Positions 9,474 through 18,077 of a DNA stretch of 64,000 bases are shown here, one piece after another. Both the position numbers and the translations under genes were made by a program. Under the pieces are notes generated by a model. It made no database searches. It was not told the DNA's origin and was given only the letters and a program-made list of their open reading frames with translations. The stretch covers positions 1-64,000 of the forward strand of contig CAMCXA010000003.1 of the NCBI GenBank assembly GCA_945883115.1, given 5' to 3'. Position 1 is the stretch's first letter, and each line of letters opens with the position of its first letter. Origin of the DNA: Alsobacter soli. Its GTDB lineage: Bacteria > Pseudomonadota > Alphaproteobacteria > Rhizobiales > Beijerinckiaceae.

Positions 9474-11060
9474 CTAAGCGCGATTCCCCAAAATCAGGTC
9501 TCGCGCCTTCTCGCCGATCATGATCGAGGGCGCATTCGTGTTGGAACTAACAAGTTGCGGCATGATCGAGCTGTCGCAGATCCTGAGTCCTTCAAGTCCG
9601 TGAACGCGGAGGTTTGGATCGACAACGGCCATCTTATCATTGCCCATCCGGCACGCCCCGACCGGATGGTAGGAGGTTCTGCCGTATTGGCGGGCATACC
9701 CCTCGAAATCGGCCTGTGTAGACACGCGATCACCCGGGAAGTGTTCGTTGCGGACATATTTACCGAAAGCCGATTGCATCATGATCTCGCGGCTATACTT
9801 GACCCCTTCCGCCGAAGTTTTCAGGTCATAGGGATCACCGAGAAAATTCGGATCGATCACCGGCATATCCAGCGGATTATTGCTGCGCAACGTCACCGAC
9901 CCGCGCGCCTTCGGGCGCAGCGTATATGAATTCAGTGTCACACCGGAGCCGGACGGAATTTTCGGTACGCCCGCCTCCACACCCGCTCCGATCAGAAAAT
10001 GGAATTGCAGATCCGGCGTCGGAGCTGATGTGTCCGCATACCAGAACGCACCTCCCTCGACGATTGTGGACGCAACAGGCCCCTTTTTGAAGAGCGCATA
10101 TTCGAGCCCGGCCATCGCCATCCAGTGCAACTTGTTGTATTTGTCGAGGCTGTAGGGTCCCGATAATTCACAGACAATATCGATCCCGAAATGATCATGC
10201 AGATTCTGGCCAACGCCCGGCAGATCATGCACGACATCGACACCCACCGACCGCAAATGGTCCGCCGGCCCGATCCCTGACAGCATCATCAGCTTCGGCG
10301 ACCCGATCGCACCTGCCGTCACAATCACTTCACGTTCGGCGCGCAGAACAAGCGGCCGCCCGTTCTCGATAATCTCGACACCCACTGCGCGCCCGTGCTC
10401 GATCACGATACGATTGATCATCACGCCCGTCCGCACTGTCAGATTGGGACGCCCCAAGGCCGGCTTGAGATACCCCACAGCAGCCGAGCACCGCCGCGCC
10501 TCGCGGGTCGTCGTCTGATACGCGCCTGCACCCGCCTGATGCGCGCCGTTGAAATCGGGATTATACGGCATACCGATCTGCTGGCAGGCCTGAATAAAGG
10601 CGCGGGTCAGCGGATGGGCATTCATCGTCGAAACCCCGAGCGGCCCGCCCGAACCATGCCAGTCACCCGAAAGCGTATCATTATCCTCGGACTTCAAAAA
10701 ATACGGTTTCACATCCTTGAACGACCAGCCGTGGCAGCCGAATTCACCGGCCCACGCGTCATAATCCTCGGGACAACCACGCGTGAACACTTCGGCATTG
10801 ATCGAGGAGCCACCTCCGAGTACGCGCGCTTGCGCATAGGGAATCTCGCGGTTCAAGGCATGCTTTTGCGGGGCGGTTTTCAGCCCCCAAGTCAGCGGTC
10901 CGGCGGTCATTTTATAAAAGCCGACGGGAAGATGGATATAGGGATTTGTATCCTGCGGGCCAGCCTCAAGCAGCAAGACGCGCACATCGGGCGTCTCGGT
11001 CAGGCGGGCAGCCAATGCGCATCCCGCAGAGCCTGCGCCGACAATGATGAAATCCTGCAT
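9474..11060 (-). CDS. GMC family FAD oxidoreductase (choline dehydrogenase-like)
   Basis: A complete 528-residue GMC flavoenzyme. It has FIIVGAGSAGCALAARL at the N-terminus, VLGGGSSINAEVFTRG (GMC signature 1 region), GAIGSPKLMMLSGIGPA (signature 2) and a C-terminal SYHPVGACRMG segment with the presumed active-site His. It probably oxidises a primary alcohol to an aldehyde. ATG 11060 is preferred over GTG 11063 because of spacing to GGGGGAG. It is the close paralogue of the partial gene at 1-614, and its promoter overlaps a TetR-type operator shared with that operon. Confidence 0.9.
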   Translation of the reverse strand: MQDFIIVGAGSAGCALAARLTETPDVRVLLLEAGPQDTNPYIHLPVGFYKMTAGPLTWGLKTAPQKHALNREIPYAQARVLGGGSSINAEVFTRGCPEDYDAWAGEFGCHGWSFKDVKPYFLKSEDNDTLSGDWHGSGGPLGVSTMNAHPLTRAFIQACQQIGMPYNPDFNGAHQAGAGAYQTTTREARRCSAAVGYLKPALGRPNLTVRTGVMINRIVIEHGRAVGVEIIENGRPLVLRAEREVIVTAGAIGSPKLMMLSGIGPADHLRSVGVDVVHDLPGVGQNLHDHFGIDIVCELSGPYSLDKYNKLHWMAMAGLEYALFKKGPVASTIVEGGAFWYADTSAPTPDLQFHFLIGAGVEAGVPKIPSGSGVTLNSYTLRPKARGSVTLRSNNPLDMPVIDPNFLGDPYDLKTSAEGVKYSREIMMQSAFGKYVRNEHFPGDRVSTQADFEGYARQYGRTSYHPVGACRMGNDKMAVVDPNLRVHGLEGLRICDSSIMPQLVSSNTNAPSIMIGEKARDLILGNRA

Positions 11061-11117
11061 CACACTCCCCCGACTTTGATGAATACTCGAACCGGTTGAA
11101 CCGGCCGGAGAGAGAAC

Positions 11118-11137
11118 ATAACTAACTGGTTCGTTAT
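11118..11137. promoter_or_regulatory. TetR operator, copy 2, in a bidirectional promoter
   Basis: The 20-mer ATAACTAACTGGTTCGTTAT is palindromic at 8 of 10 base pairs. On the minus strand it sits between TTGAAA and TATGTT (16-nt spacing), a plausible promoter for the GMC gene. On the plus strand TTGAAC at 11097 with TAACTA 17 nt later could drive tetR. One bound dimer would block both. Confidence 0.7.
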
Positions 11138-11219
11138 TTCAAGGTTGCCGACTGCTCCGCGTCATGCCACTTTCATGCAATGTCACAGCAGCGTAATCAT
11201 GGCTGGAAAACAGGATCCG

Positions 11220-11903
11220 ATGCAAGTGCATCGGGATGGGAATTCGAGGATTAGCGTTTTGACAGTATCGGAGAGTAAGCCCGTTGTCCGGACACGGGAT
11301 GCAGAGGCAACGCGCCAGCGGATTCTGAATGCCGCAAAGCGGGAATTCGCCCATTTCGGTCTTGGTGGTGCGCGCGTCGATGAAATCGCCAAACGTGCCA
11401 AAGCCAATAAGCGGATGATCTATCATTATTTTGGCGGCAAGGAGGAATTGTTCACAGCCGTCCTTGAAGACGCCTATCTCGATATCCGCGCGGCCGAGCG
11501 CAAGCTCAACCTTGATGCCATGCCCCCCATGGAGGCGATGGAAGCGCTCGTTTCCTTCACGTGGAACTATTATCTCAAAAATCCGGAATTCATCATTCTG
11601 GTCAACAGCGAGAACCTGCACAAAGCGCGGCACCTCAAAAAATCCGACGTGATCAAAAGTGAATATCCCGGCTTCGTCTCGCTCGCTCAAAAGATCATTG
11701 ATCGCGGCGTGACAGACGGCGTGTTTCGCCCCGGTCTGGACCCGATGCAGCTCAACATCACAATAGCAGCGATCAATTATTTCTATCTCACCAACCGCTA
11801 CACGGGTTCGATCGTCTATGGCCGTGACCTGATGGATCCCGACCTGCTCAAAGCCCGCATCGCCTTCAATATCGATACCATCCGGCGTCTGCTGAGGGCT
11901 TAG
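11220..11903 (+). CDS. TetR family transcriptional regulator
   Basis: A regulator of about 227 residues. The N-terminal helix-turn-helix is clear: RILNAAKREFAHFG, then VDEIAKRAKANKRMIYHYF and GGKEELF. The C-terminal ligand-binding domain resembles those with a YYLKNPEFIIL segment. The reading frame is open from TTG 11145 with ATGs at 11175, 11199 and 11220; I chose 11220, which follows AGGA, but the start is uncertain. It is divergent from the GMC gene, and the palindrome in front of it recurs at the ABC operon. It is therefore the likely local repressor, with an inducer related to the catabolised compound. Confidence 0.85.
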   Translation: MQVHRDGNSRISVLTVSESKPVVRTRDAEATRQRILNAAKREFAHFGLGGARVDEIAKRAKANKRMIYHYFGGKEELFTAVLEDAYLDIRAAERKLNLDAMPPMEAMEALVSFTWNYYLKNPEFIILVNSENLHKARHLKKSDVIKSEYPGFVSLAQKIIDRGVTDGVFRPGLDPMQLNITIAAINYFYLTNRYTGSIVYGRDLMDPDLLKARIAFNIDTIRRLLRA

Positions 11904-12100
11904 GCTCGCCGAATTTTCGGAAAGCAGGCTATTTTCGCGTGGGCGACGATCAGAAGGCAGGATCGTTGTCTGTTTGCCGCTGTTGGCTTCGCCGAGTGGC
12001 GCTTTGACAATGGATAGGGTGCCATGGACAACCTTGAGTCGCGAAAAGCACACGCCCCACATGCTACATCCGTCGCTTACCCGCCCTCCGCGCAAATGTA

Positions 12101-12171
12101 GTTCTGCTGCAGGTGACATATCGCATAGGAGTCCGTTAGATATGCTGAAGATGCAATAAAGTTCTGCCGCA
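12101..12171. repeat. pair of 11-bp direct repeats upstream of the Gfo/Idh/MocA gene
   Basis: GTTCTGCTGCA at 12101-12111 and GTTCTGCCGCA at 12161-12171 differ at one position and are exactly 60 bp apart. The second lies 18 bp before the GTG start. They could be regulator sites on the same helix face, or chance. Confidence 0.35.
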
Positions 12172-12189
12172 ACCGGAAGGGATCACAAC

Positions 12190-13188
12190 GTGACACTACG
12201 AGTAGGATTGATCGGTGCAGGGATCATGGGGGCAGATCATGCCCGGATTCTATCGCAGCAAATCGCGGGGGTATCGCTACATTTCATTTGCGATCGCGAT
12301 ACGGCCCGCGCCCGCCAGATTGCGGATGATACCGGCGCCGCACATGTCAGCGATGATCCCTTGGCAGTGATCAATGACCGGCAGGTGGATGCTGTTCTGA
12401 TCGCGAGCCCGGATCAGACCCATGCACCCTTGACGAAAGCCTGCATTGCAGCGGGCAAGCCAGTCCTGTGCGAAAAACCCTTGTCGCAAGACTCGGCCGA
12501 ATGTCTGGATGTGATCGCAGCAGAGGTGAAAACGGGCAAGCGTTTGGTTCAAATCGGCTTCATGCGCCGCTTCGATCTTGGCTATGTTGACATGAAAAAG
12601 GCACTCGGCAATGGCAGCATCGGTCCGGCACTCATGATGCATAATTTCCATCGTAATGTTTCAGCGCCGCCAAGCTTTACCGGCCAGATGGCGATCACAA
12701 ATTCCGCCCCGCACGAATTCGACATTGCACGCTATGTTCTTGGCGAGGAATTTGAGTCCATTTCGGTTTTCAGGCCGAAACTCGCCGACCCAACCAAAGT
12801 CGGAGCGCCCGTCTTTATGGTTTTGACCACCTGTGGCGGGCAAATTGTGAATGTCGAGATCAACAATAATGCGGCCTATGGCTACGACGTGAGAGGCGAA
12901 CTTGTTGGCGAGAAAGGTTCGGTATTCCTGCGTTCGCCCGTGGCAAGCGAGTTGAATGTCAATTTGCAGTCCGTCATCTCTTATCCTGCCGATTGGCGCC
13001 CGCGCTTTGCCGAAGCCTACAGGTTACAGAACGCTGCCTGGTTGAAATCCATCGAGACAGGCAAACCCGTCGGTGCCAGTGCTTGGGATGGCTATGCCTC
13101 GACATTGGTGGCGGAGGCGGGCGTTACCTCTTTGGAAAGCGGTTCAGCTGTCAGAATTATTCCGATCGCGAAACCGGCATTGTATTGA
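12190..13188 (+). CDS. Gfo/Idh/MocA family oxidoreductase (myo-inositol 2-dehydrogenase-like)
   Basis: A 332-residue NAD(P)-dependent dehydrogenase. The Rossmann motif GLIGAGIMG is at residues 7-15. CEKPLS supplies the catalytic Lys of the EKP motif. GFMRRFD and HEFDIARYVLG resemble inositol dehydrogenases such as IolG. The GTG start follows GGAAGG by 9 nt. No other inositol genes lie nearby, so a related cyclitol or sugar is also possible. The gene stands alone after tetR. Confidence 0.85.
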   Translation: MTLRVGLIGAGIMGADHARILSQQIAGVSLHFICDRDTARARQIADDTGAAHVSDDPLAVINDRQVDAVLIASPDQTHAPLTKACIAAGKPVLCEKPLSQDSAECLDVIAAEVKTGKRLVQIGFMRRFDLGYVDMKKALGNGSIGPALMMHNFHRNVSAPPSFTGQMAITNSAPHEFDIARYVLGEEFESISVFRPKLADPTKVGAPVFMVLTTCGGQIVNVEINNNAAYGYDVRGELVGEKGSVFLRSPVASELNVNLQSVISYPADWRPRFAEAYRLQNAAWLKSIETGKPVGASAWDGYASTLVAEAGVTSLESGSAVRIIPIAKPALY

Positions 13189-13219
13189 GCACCAATTGCA
13201 AACCGGACTGTTGACCGGC

Positions 13220-13244
13220 ACGCAGGGGCATTTGTCCCCTGCGT
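13220..13244 (+). terminator. strong hairpin between convergent genes, possible terminator
   Basis: Nine perfect base pairs, ACGCAGGGG with CCCCTGCGT, around a 7-nt loop, 32 bp after the dehydrogenase stop. No T-run follows, so it may be a Rho-assisted or bidirectional terminator. Confidence 0.45.
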
Positions 13245-13347
13245 ATATCTTGCATATGGCATCGGCTTTGGGCATTTCAGGCATCGCATTCAATACTGGT
13301 CGCCATGAGCGCGAATGACTATCGCTGCACCCGTTTGATCTTGAGCC

Positions 13348-14796
13348 TTAAGAACGGCTCTCGCTGTCCCAACCCGTAATCGCCTTGACCTCGAGAAATT
13401 CCTCGATCCCCCAAACGCCGCCTTCACGGGCGCGGCCCGAGGCTTTGACGCCGCCGAAGGGCGCGCCTGCACCACGGGAATTCCCGTTCATTTCAACCAT
13501 GCCGGAGCGCAGCTGGCGGGCGAGCCGGTTGCGGCGTGGTCCGTCCGCGCTTTGAACATAATTTGTCAGACCATAGGACGTGTCATTGGCAATCCGCACC
13601 GCTTCGGCCTCGGTATCGAAGGGGATGATCGAGAGCACGGGGCCGAAGATTTCTTCCCGCTCAATCGTCATGCCCGGTTTCACATCGGCAAAGACGGTCG
13701 GGCGCACAAAATAGCCCTTGTTCATGCCTTCCGGCAGGCCGAGACCGCCCGAAACGAGACGCGCACCCTCCTCGATCCCTTTCTGGATATGCCCCTGGAT
13801 CTGATCCCATTGCCGTTTGTTCACCACCGGCCCGATGTGACGGCCCGTTTGATGCGCTGAGGCAACCTTGGTCGAGTCTGCCACCTGTTTGGCAATTTCC
13901 ACCGCACGGTCATAAGCGGGGCGTTCCACCAGCATTCTGGTCGGCGCGTTACAGCTTTGGCCCGAATTGTTGAAGCAATGCTTCACACCACGTTCGACAG
14001 CACGATCATCCGCATCGGCGAAAATGAGATTGGCACCTTTACCACCGAGTTCAAGCGTCACCCGCTTCAGCGTCTCGGCGGCAGCCTTTGAGATCGCCTT
14101 GCCCGCGCGGGTGGAACCCGTGAAGGAGATCATCTCGACATCCGGATGTACCGACAAACGGCTCCCGACGCCCAAGCCGTCACCGTTCACCAGATTGAAC
14201 ACGCCCGCAGGCACACCCGCATCATGCACGAATTCGGCAAACAGCATCGACGAGAGCGGCGATTCCTCGGATGGTTTCAGCACGCAGGTGCAGCCCGCCA
14301 GCAAGGCCGGGATCACCTTGAGCGTGACCTGGTTCATCGGCCAGTTCCAGGGGGTGATCAGTCCGACAACGCCGATCGGTTCCAGCGCGATACGATCATT
14401 CGGGGCGTGCGCACCCAACGGACGGATCCACTCGATATGGTCAAACGCTGTCAGAAAATTCTTCAGATGCCACGGAAGGCAGGGCGCCTGACTGTCACGC
14501 GCCAGATCGATCGGAGCCCCCATTTCAAGGCTGATCGCCTTCGCCATTTCCTCGGCGCGCGCCTCGTATTGCGCAAGGATCGCCTCGACATAGGCGCGGC
14601 GGGTGGCAGGCGGCGTGGCAGCCCACGCCGGGAAAGCGGCCTTGGCAGCGGCAACAGCCACGTCGGTATCGGCATCGGAGCCAAGCGAGATGACGGCGCA
14701 CGAATCCTCCGTCGAGGGATCAATCACCGCATAGTCACGCGGGGCGAAAGGGGCGGTCCAACGGCCATTAATATAGAAATCGCGCTTGATCAGCAT
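13348..14796 (-). CDS. NAD(P)-dependent aldehyde dehydrogenase
   Basis: A 482-residue ALDH. Visible motifs are ITPWNWPMNQ, FTGSTRAGK (cofactor loop), LELGGKGAN with the general-base Glu, and NSGQSCNAP with the catalytic Cys. It oxidises an aldehyde to the acid, fitting the alcohol oxidases in the region. The frame is open to TTG 14808, but that codon is part of the GGAG site preceding ATG 14796, so 14796 is the start. It is a paralogue of the ALDH at 19848-21275 and shares the ITPWNWPMNQ segment with it. Confidence 0.9.
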   Translation of the reverse strand: MLIKRDFYINGRWTAPFAPRDYAVIDPSTEDSCAVISLGSDADTDVAVAAAKAAFPAWAATPPATRRAYVEAILAQYEARAEEMAKAISLEMGAPIDLARDSQAPCLPWHLKNFLTAFDHIEWIRPLGAHAPNDRIALEPIGVVGLITPWNWPMNQVTLKVIPALLAGCTCVLKPSEESPLSSMLFAEFVHDAGVPAGVFNLVNGDGLGVGSRLSVHPDVEMISFTGSTRAGKAISKAAAETLKRVTLELGGKGANLIFADADDRAVERGVKHCFNNSGQSCNAPTRMLVERPAYDRAVEIAKQVADSTKVASAHQTGRHIGPVVNKRQWDQIQGHIQKGIEEGARLVSGGLGLPEGMNKGYFVRPTVFADVKPGMTIEREEIFGPVLSIIPFDTEAEAVRIANDTSYGLTNYVQSADGPRRNRLARQLRSGMVEMNGNSRGAGAPFGGVKASGRAREGGVWGIEEFLEVKAITGWDSESRS

Positions 14797-14911
14797 GTCT
14801 ATCTCCAATGTTTGCCCGAGCGTGGCAGATCATCCTGCACGCCGCAAGCAGTAAACCTGTAAAATCTGTTATCATTGATATTTGCAGGGACCGTAAGGGC
14901 GACTTCTGCCC

Positions 14912-15670
14912 TCATTCCGAAAGCCACTCGGCGACTGATCCCATCACGGGCCTGAAATACGCAATACTTCGCCCCGGTGCAGCAGCCTGTGCGCCCTCTG
15001 CCCAAGGTGCAACGCCATGAATCAGCAATCGGTGCAGCACCACCGCCTCGCCGACCCGCCCCGGCACGATAACGCGCTTGCACTCCGCAAACACCCGCTT
15101 CCGGGCGGCTTGATAGACATCGGTAAGATCAACCGCGCCCCACTCGGCCTCGGGCACGTCGCGCAATGCCGCGAGCAACCCGTCGCGCATGATCCGGTGG
15201 CTACCCTCCCAGACAACCAAGGGCGAGGCCCCCGCATCGGCCTCGTTCAGCGCCATACCGACAATCCAGCGATGAGGCTCGACAACCCGCCGCCTTTTAT
15301 CCGGCCCTTCGGCAATCAAACCGTCCAGATGGGCACTGTCGCGGTTCAGCCGGAAGCGGAAAGCCGCGTCGCTTTCCGATGCTGAAGGCTGGGGGTAGCC
15401 CGCCCTTACCACCGACACTTGCGCCCGATGGAGCGCCACGGGTTCCAACCCCAATTCATCCCAAGGCAGTGCCGCGCCTGCAATCCGCCCCGCCGCGTCA
15501 TTCGGCAAAACGTCCAGCCCGACAAACCACGTTCCGCCGCAACGCCACGGCTCGGTGCTGGCTGTAACGATATTGATCGCCACTGTTGCCGCTGCCCGCG
15601 CCCAATCCGCGATTCCTGGCCCCGCAACCCGACGCCAGCCGGCCGCCTTATCCAACAGCGTGTTGTGCAT
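14912..15670 (-). CDS. phytanoyl-CoA dioxygenase-like protein (putative Fe(II)/2-oxoglutarate oxygenase)
   Basis: A protein of about 252 residues that I do not recognise by name. It shows the layout of a non-haem Fe(II)/2OG dioxygenase: an HxD pair (SAHLDGL, about H114/D116), distal histidines in LHRLLIHG (about H213/H218), and GRSIAYFRP with an Arg that could bind 2-oxoglutarate. VVWEGSH between them resembles the VVPGSH segment of phytanoyl-CoA dioxygenases. I start at ATG 15670, which follows GAGGAG, leaving 50 bp for a divergent promoter; ATG 15706 is an alternative. No substrate can be assigned. Confidence 0.6.
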   Translation of the reverse strand: MHNTLLDKAAGWRRVAGPGIADWARAAATVAINIVTASTEPWRCGGTWFVGLDVLPNDAAGRIAGAALPWDELGLEPVALHRAQVSVVRAGYPQPSASESDAAFRFRLNRDSAHLDGLIAEGPDKRRRVVEPHRWIVGMALNEADAGASPLVVWEGSHRIMRDGLLAALRDVPEAEWGAVDLTDVYQAARKRVFAECKRVIVPGRVGEAVVLHRLLIHGVAPWAEGAQAAAPGRSIAYFRPVMGSVAEWLSE

Positions 15671-15719
15671 ATTCAAGCGCTCCTCTATATCTTCCTCCTG
15701 TAGCATCAATGAGGCTCCC

Positions 15720-17018
15720 ATGTCGTTTTCTGCTCTTTTCGCCCAGTTCATCGCCTTTATCGGATCATTGTTAATCGTTTGGCGCAGAGCCACAACGCCC
15801 CAACCCTCCCAGGCGATCGGACAAGCGCCATCGATCCCCTCGCCCAGGTCGCAAGGTGCCCTACCAACCCTCAAAATGCCAACCGCGAAAGGGTGGACGA
15901 CGGGTCATCTGCCGACTGCGGCGCCCGGGCTCAAGGTGAATGCGTTTGCCACAGGCCTCAAACATCCCCGTTGGATGGAAATCTTGCCGAATGGCGATGT
16001 GGCCGTGTCGGAAGCACGTTTCGTTCCGGGCGGGATCTCGTCCGTTTTCGACTATGCCATGCAAAGCACGATGCGGCGCGCGGCAGCTCTTGGCGACAGC
16101 CCCAATCGCATCATCCTCCTGCGTGACCGGAATGGTGATGGCGTTGCTGAAGAGCGGTTCACTTTCCTTGAAAACCAGAACCAGCCTTTCGGAATGGCGC
16201 TCCATAATGACATATTCTATGTCGGCAATACCGATGCACTCCTGGCATTCGACTACTCAACAGATGCAACCCACCTCCAAGGGTCCGGCCGTAAACTCGC
16301 AAGTTTTAAACCCGGCGGGCATTGGACACGAAGCCTTCTGCTGAGCCCGGACAAAAGCAAAATCTATGTTGGCGTTGGCTCGCTTTCAAACATCGCTGAA
16401 AACGGCATGGACGTCGAGGAAGGTCGCGCCTGTATTTACGAAGTCGACCTCGCCTCAAATCACGCGCGCATTTTTGCCGGTGGGTTGCGTAATCCGGTTG
16501 GTCTCACTTGGGAACCGACGACTCAATCGCTTTGGACCGTTGTCAATGAGCGCGACGGCATCGGTGATGAAACACCGCCCGATTATTTGACCCAAGTGCA
16601 AGATGGTGGCTTCTATGGCTGGCCGTTCTGCTACTGGGGCCAAACCGTCGATGACCGCGTGCCGCAAGATCCTCAACTTGTCGCAAAAGCGATCCGGCCG
16701 GATTATGCCCTCGGCGGTCACACCGCCTCGCTCGGATTATGCTGGCTGCCAAAAGGCACACTACCGGGATTCGAGGAAGGCATGGCCATCGGCCAGCACG
16801 GCTCGTGGAACCGCAGCACGCTCTCCGGCTATCGCGTCGTGTTCGTGCCCTTCGCGAACGGCAAGCCGTCCGGTCCGCCACGCGATATTCTCTGGGGGTT
16901 CTTGTCACCGGATGAACGCTACTCCTATGGCAGGCCGGTTGGGATTTCGCTTGCTCCAGGTGGCGGGATCCTTGTCGCAGACGATGTCGGCGATGTCATT
17001 TGGCGGGTTGTGGGATAG
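15720..17018 (+). CDS. PQQ-type sorbosone/glucose dehydrogenase family protein
   Basis: A 432-residue protein with a short N-terminal membrane anchor or signal (hydrophobic from about residue 5 to 20), then a beta-propeller of the glucose/sorbosone dehydrogenase family. Typical segments are FATGLKHPRWMEILPNGDV, IILLRDRNGDG, NQPFGMAL, GLRNPVGLTWEP and GQHGSWNRS. Family members oxidise sugars or aldehydes with PQQ in the periplasm. An open frame begins at 15555, but ATG 15720 has a GAGG site and gives a sensible N-terminus. The ABC genes 17067-19405 follow in the same direction and may form one operon. Confidence 0.85.
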   Translation: MSFSALFAQFIAFIGSLLIVWRRATTPQPSQAIGQAPSIPSPRSQGALPTLKMPTAKGWTTGHLPTAAPGLKVNAFATGLKHPRWMEILPNGDVAVSEARFVPGGISSVFDYAMQSTMRRAAALGDSPNRIILLRDRNGDGVAEERFTFLENQNQPFGMALHNDIFYVGNTDALLAFDYSTDATHLQGSGRKLASFKPGGHWTRSLLLSPDKSKIYVGVGSLSNIAENGMDVEEGRACIYEVDLASNHARIFAGGLRNPVGLTWEPTTQSLWTVVNERDGIGDETPPDYLTQVQDGGFYGWPFCYWGQTVDDRVPQDPQLVAKAIRPDYALGGHTASLGLCWLPKGTLPGFEEGMAIGQHGSWNRSTLSGYRVVFVPFANGKPSGPPRDILWGFLSPDERYSYGRPVGISLAPGGGILVADDVGDVIWRVVG

Positions 17019-17066
17019 GCTGGATTCGCACTCAGGCAGTCACCATAAGCGTTAGCAGTTCCCGTC

Positions 17067-18038
17067 ATGATAAACCGTCGTCAATTTCTTGCTGCCGGAA
17101 GCGCTCTCTGCGTGCTCGTTTCGTTGGAAAGTGCTGAAGCTGGTGAAATCGTCCGTGTTGCGGCATTAGCATCCGGAACGGTCGCGTGGGAGATCGACAC
17201 GATCATCCATCACGGGTTTGATAAAAGACATGGCATCCAGCTTGCCATGGTTCCGGTGGCCGGAAAACAAGCCGCCGATGTCATGCTCGCAGGCGGAGAG
17301 GCGGACGTCATCGTCACGGATTGGATCTGGGTCTCGCGCCAAAGGAACAAGGGCGCCGATTACACCTTTCTCCCTTATTCGCGGCAAGTTGGCTCCATCC
17401 TCGTCAAAGCAAACGCGCCTGTGCATCGTTTGTCCGATCTCAGGAATAGAAAAATTGGCATTGCCGGCGGGCCTACGGATAAAAGCTGGATCCTGCTGCG
17501 TGCCTTGGCCATGAAAGAACAGTCAATCGATCTCGCCAAGGAAGCTGAGCTTGTCTTTGCCGCACCCCCTTTGCTGAATGAGCAATTCGAGATGGGAGCC
17601 ATAGATGCACTGATCACGTTTTGGCACTTTGCTGCACTTTTAAAAGCAAAGGGCGCGCGCGAAATTGCAACTGTATCTGACGCTGCAAAAGCACTTGGCC
17701 TTGATTCTGAAACGCCCTTATTGGGATATGTCTTCTCGGAAAAATGGTCGCACGCTCAAGGCAACGCAGCAGCAAAACTGGCCGCCGCATCGCAGGACGC
17801 CAAAGAGCTTCTCGCTCGCGATGACGCCGAATGGCAACGCCTGCGCGCCCTGATGAAGGTAAAAAATGATACTGAGTTTGAAGCTCTGAAAGCAGGCTTC
17901 CGCACCGGATTACCGAAATCCAACATTATTGATCCTGCTGCTGCGGAACGGCTTTTTAAGGTCTTGGCGAACTATGGCGGCGAAGAACTTATCCGCGAAA
18001 ACCCCGTACTTGCACCTGGAACCTTCGCGTCAAATTAA
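17067..18038 (+). CDS. ABC transporter substrate-binding protein (SsuA/NMT1-like)
   Basis: A 323-residue binding protein with a signal peptide that includes NRRQFLAAG, a possible Tat motif, and likely cleavage near AEA at residues 23-25. The body fits the nitrate/sulfonate/thiamine-precursor class: GEADVIVTDWIWVSRQR, LSDLRNRKIGIAGG and a C-terminal alpha-helical region. It begins 48 bp after the PQQ dehydrogenase stop and is followed by a permease and a short ATPase. The ligand is unknown; association with a periplasmic dehydrogenase suggests its substrate or product. Confidence 0.82.
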   Translation: MINRRQFLAAGSALCVLVSLESAEAGEIVRVAALASGTVAWEIDTIIHHGFDKRHGIQLAMVPVAGKQAADVMLAGGEADVIVTDWIWVSRQRNKGADYTFLPYSRQVGSILVKANAPVHRLSDLRNRKIGIAGGPTDKSWILLRALAMKEQSIDLAKEAELVFAAPPLLNEQFEMGAIDALITFWHFAALLKAKGAREIATVSDAAKALGLDSETPLLGYVFSEKWSHAQGNAAAKLAAASQDAKELLARDDAEWQRLRALMKVKNDTEFEALKAGFRTGLPKSNIIDPAAAERLFKVLANYGGEELIRENPVLAPGTFASN

Positions 18039-18077
18039 AGCCTGTTCAGAAGTGCTCGTTTAGCCTAATTTGAGACC

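Noticed and set aside
11139-12119. 326-codon open frame on the minus strand over tetR
   Set aside because: It covers the complement of a clear TetR gene and continues into non-coding DNA without any motif or ribosome site.
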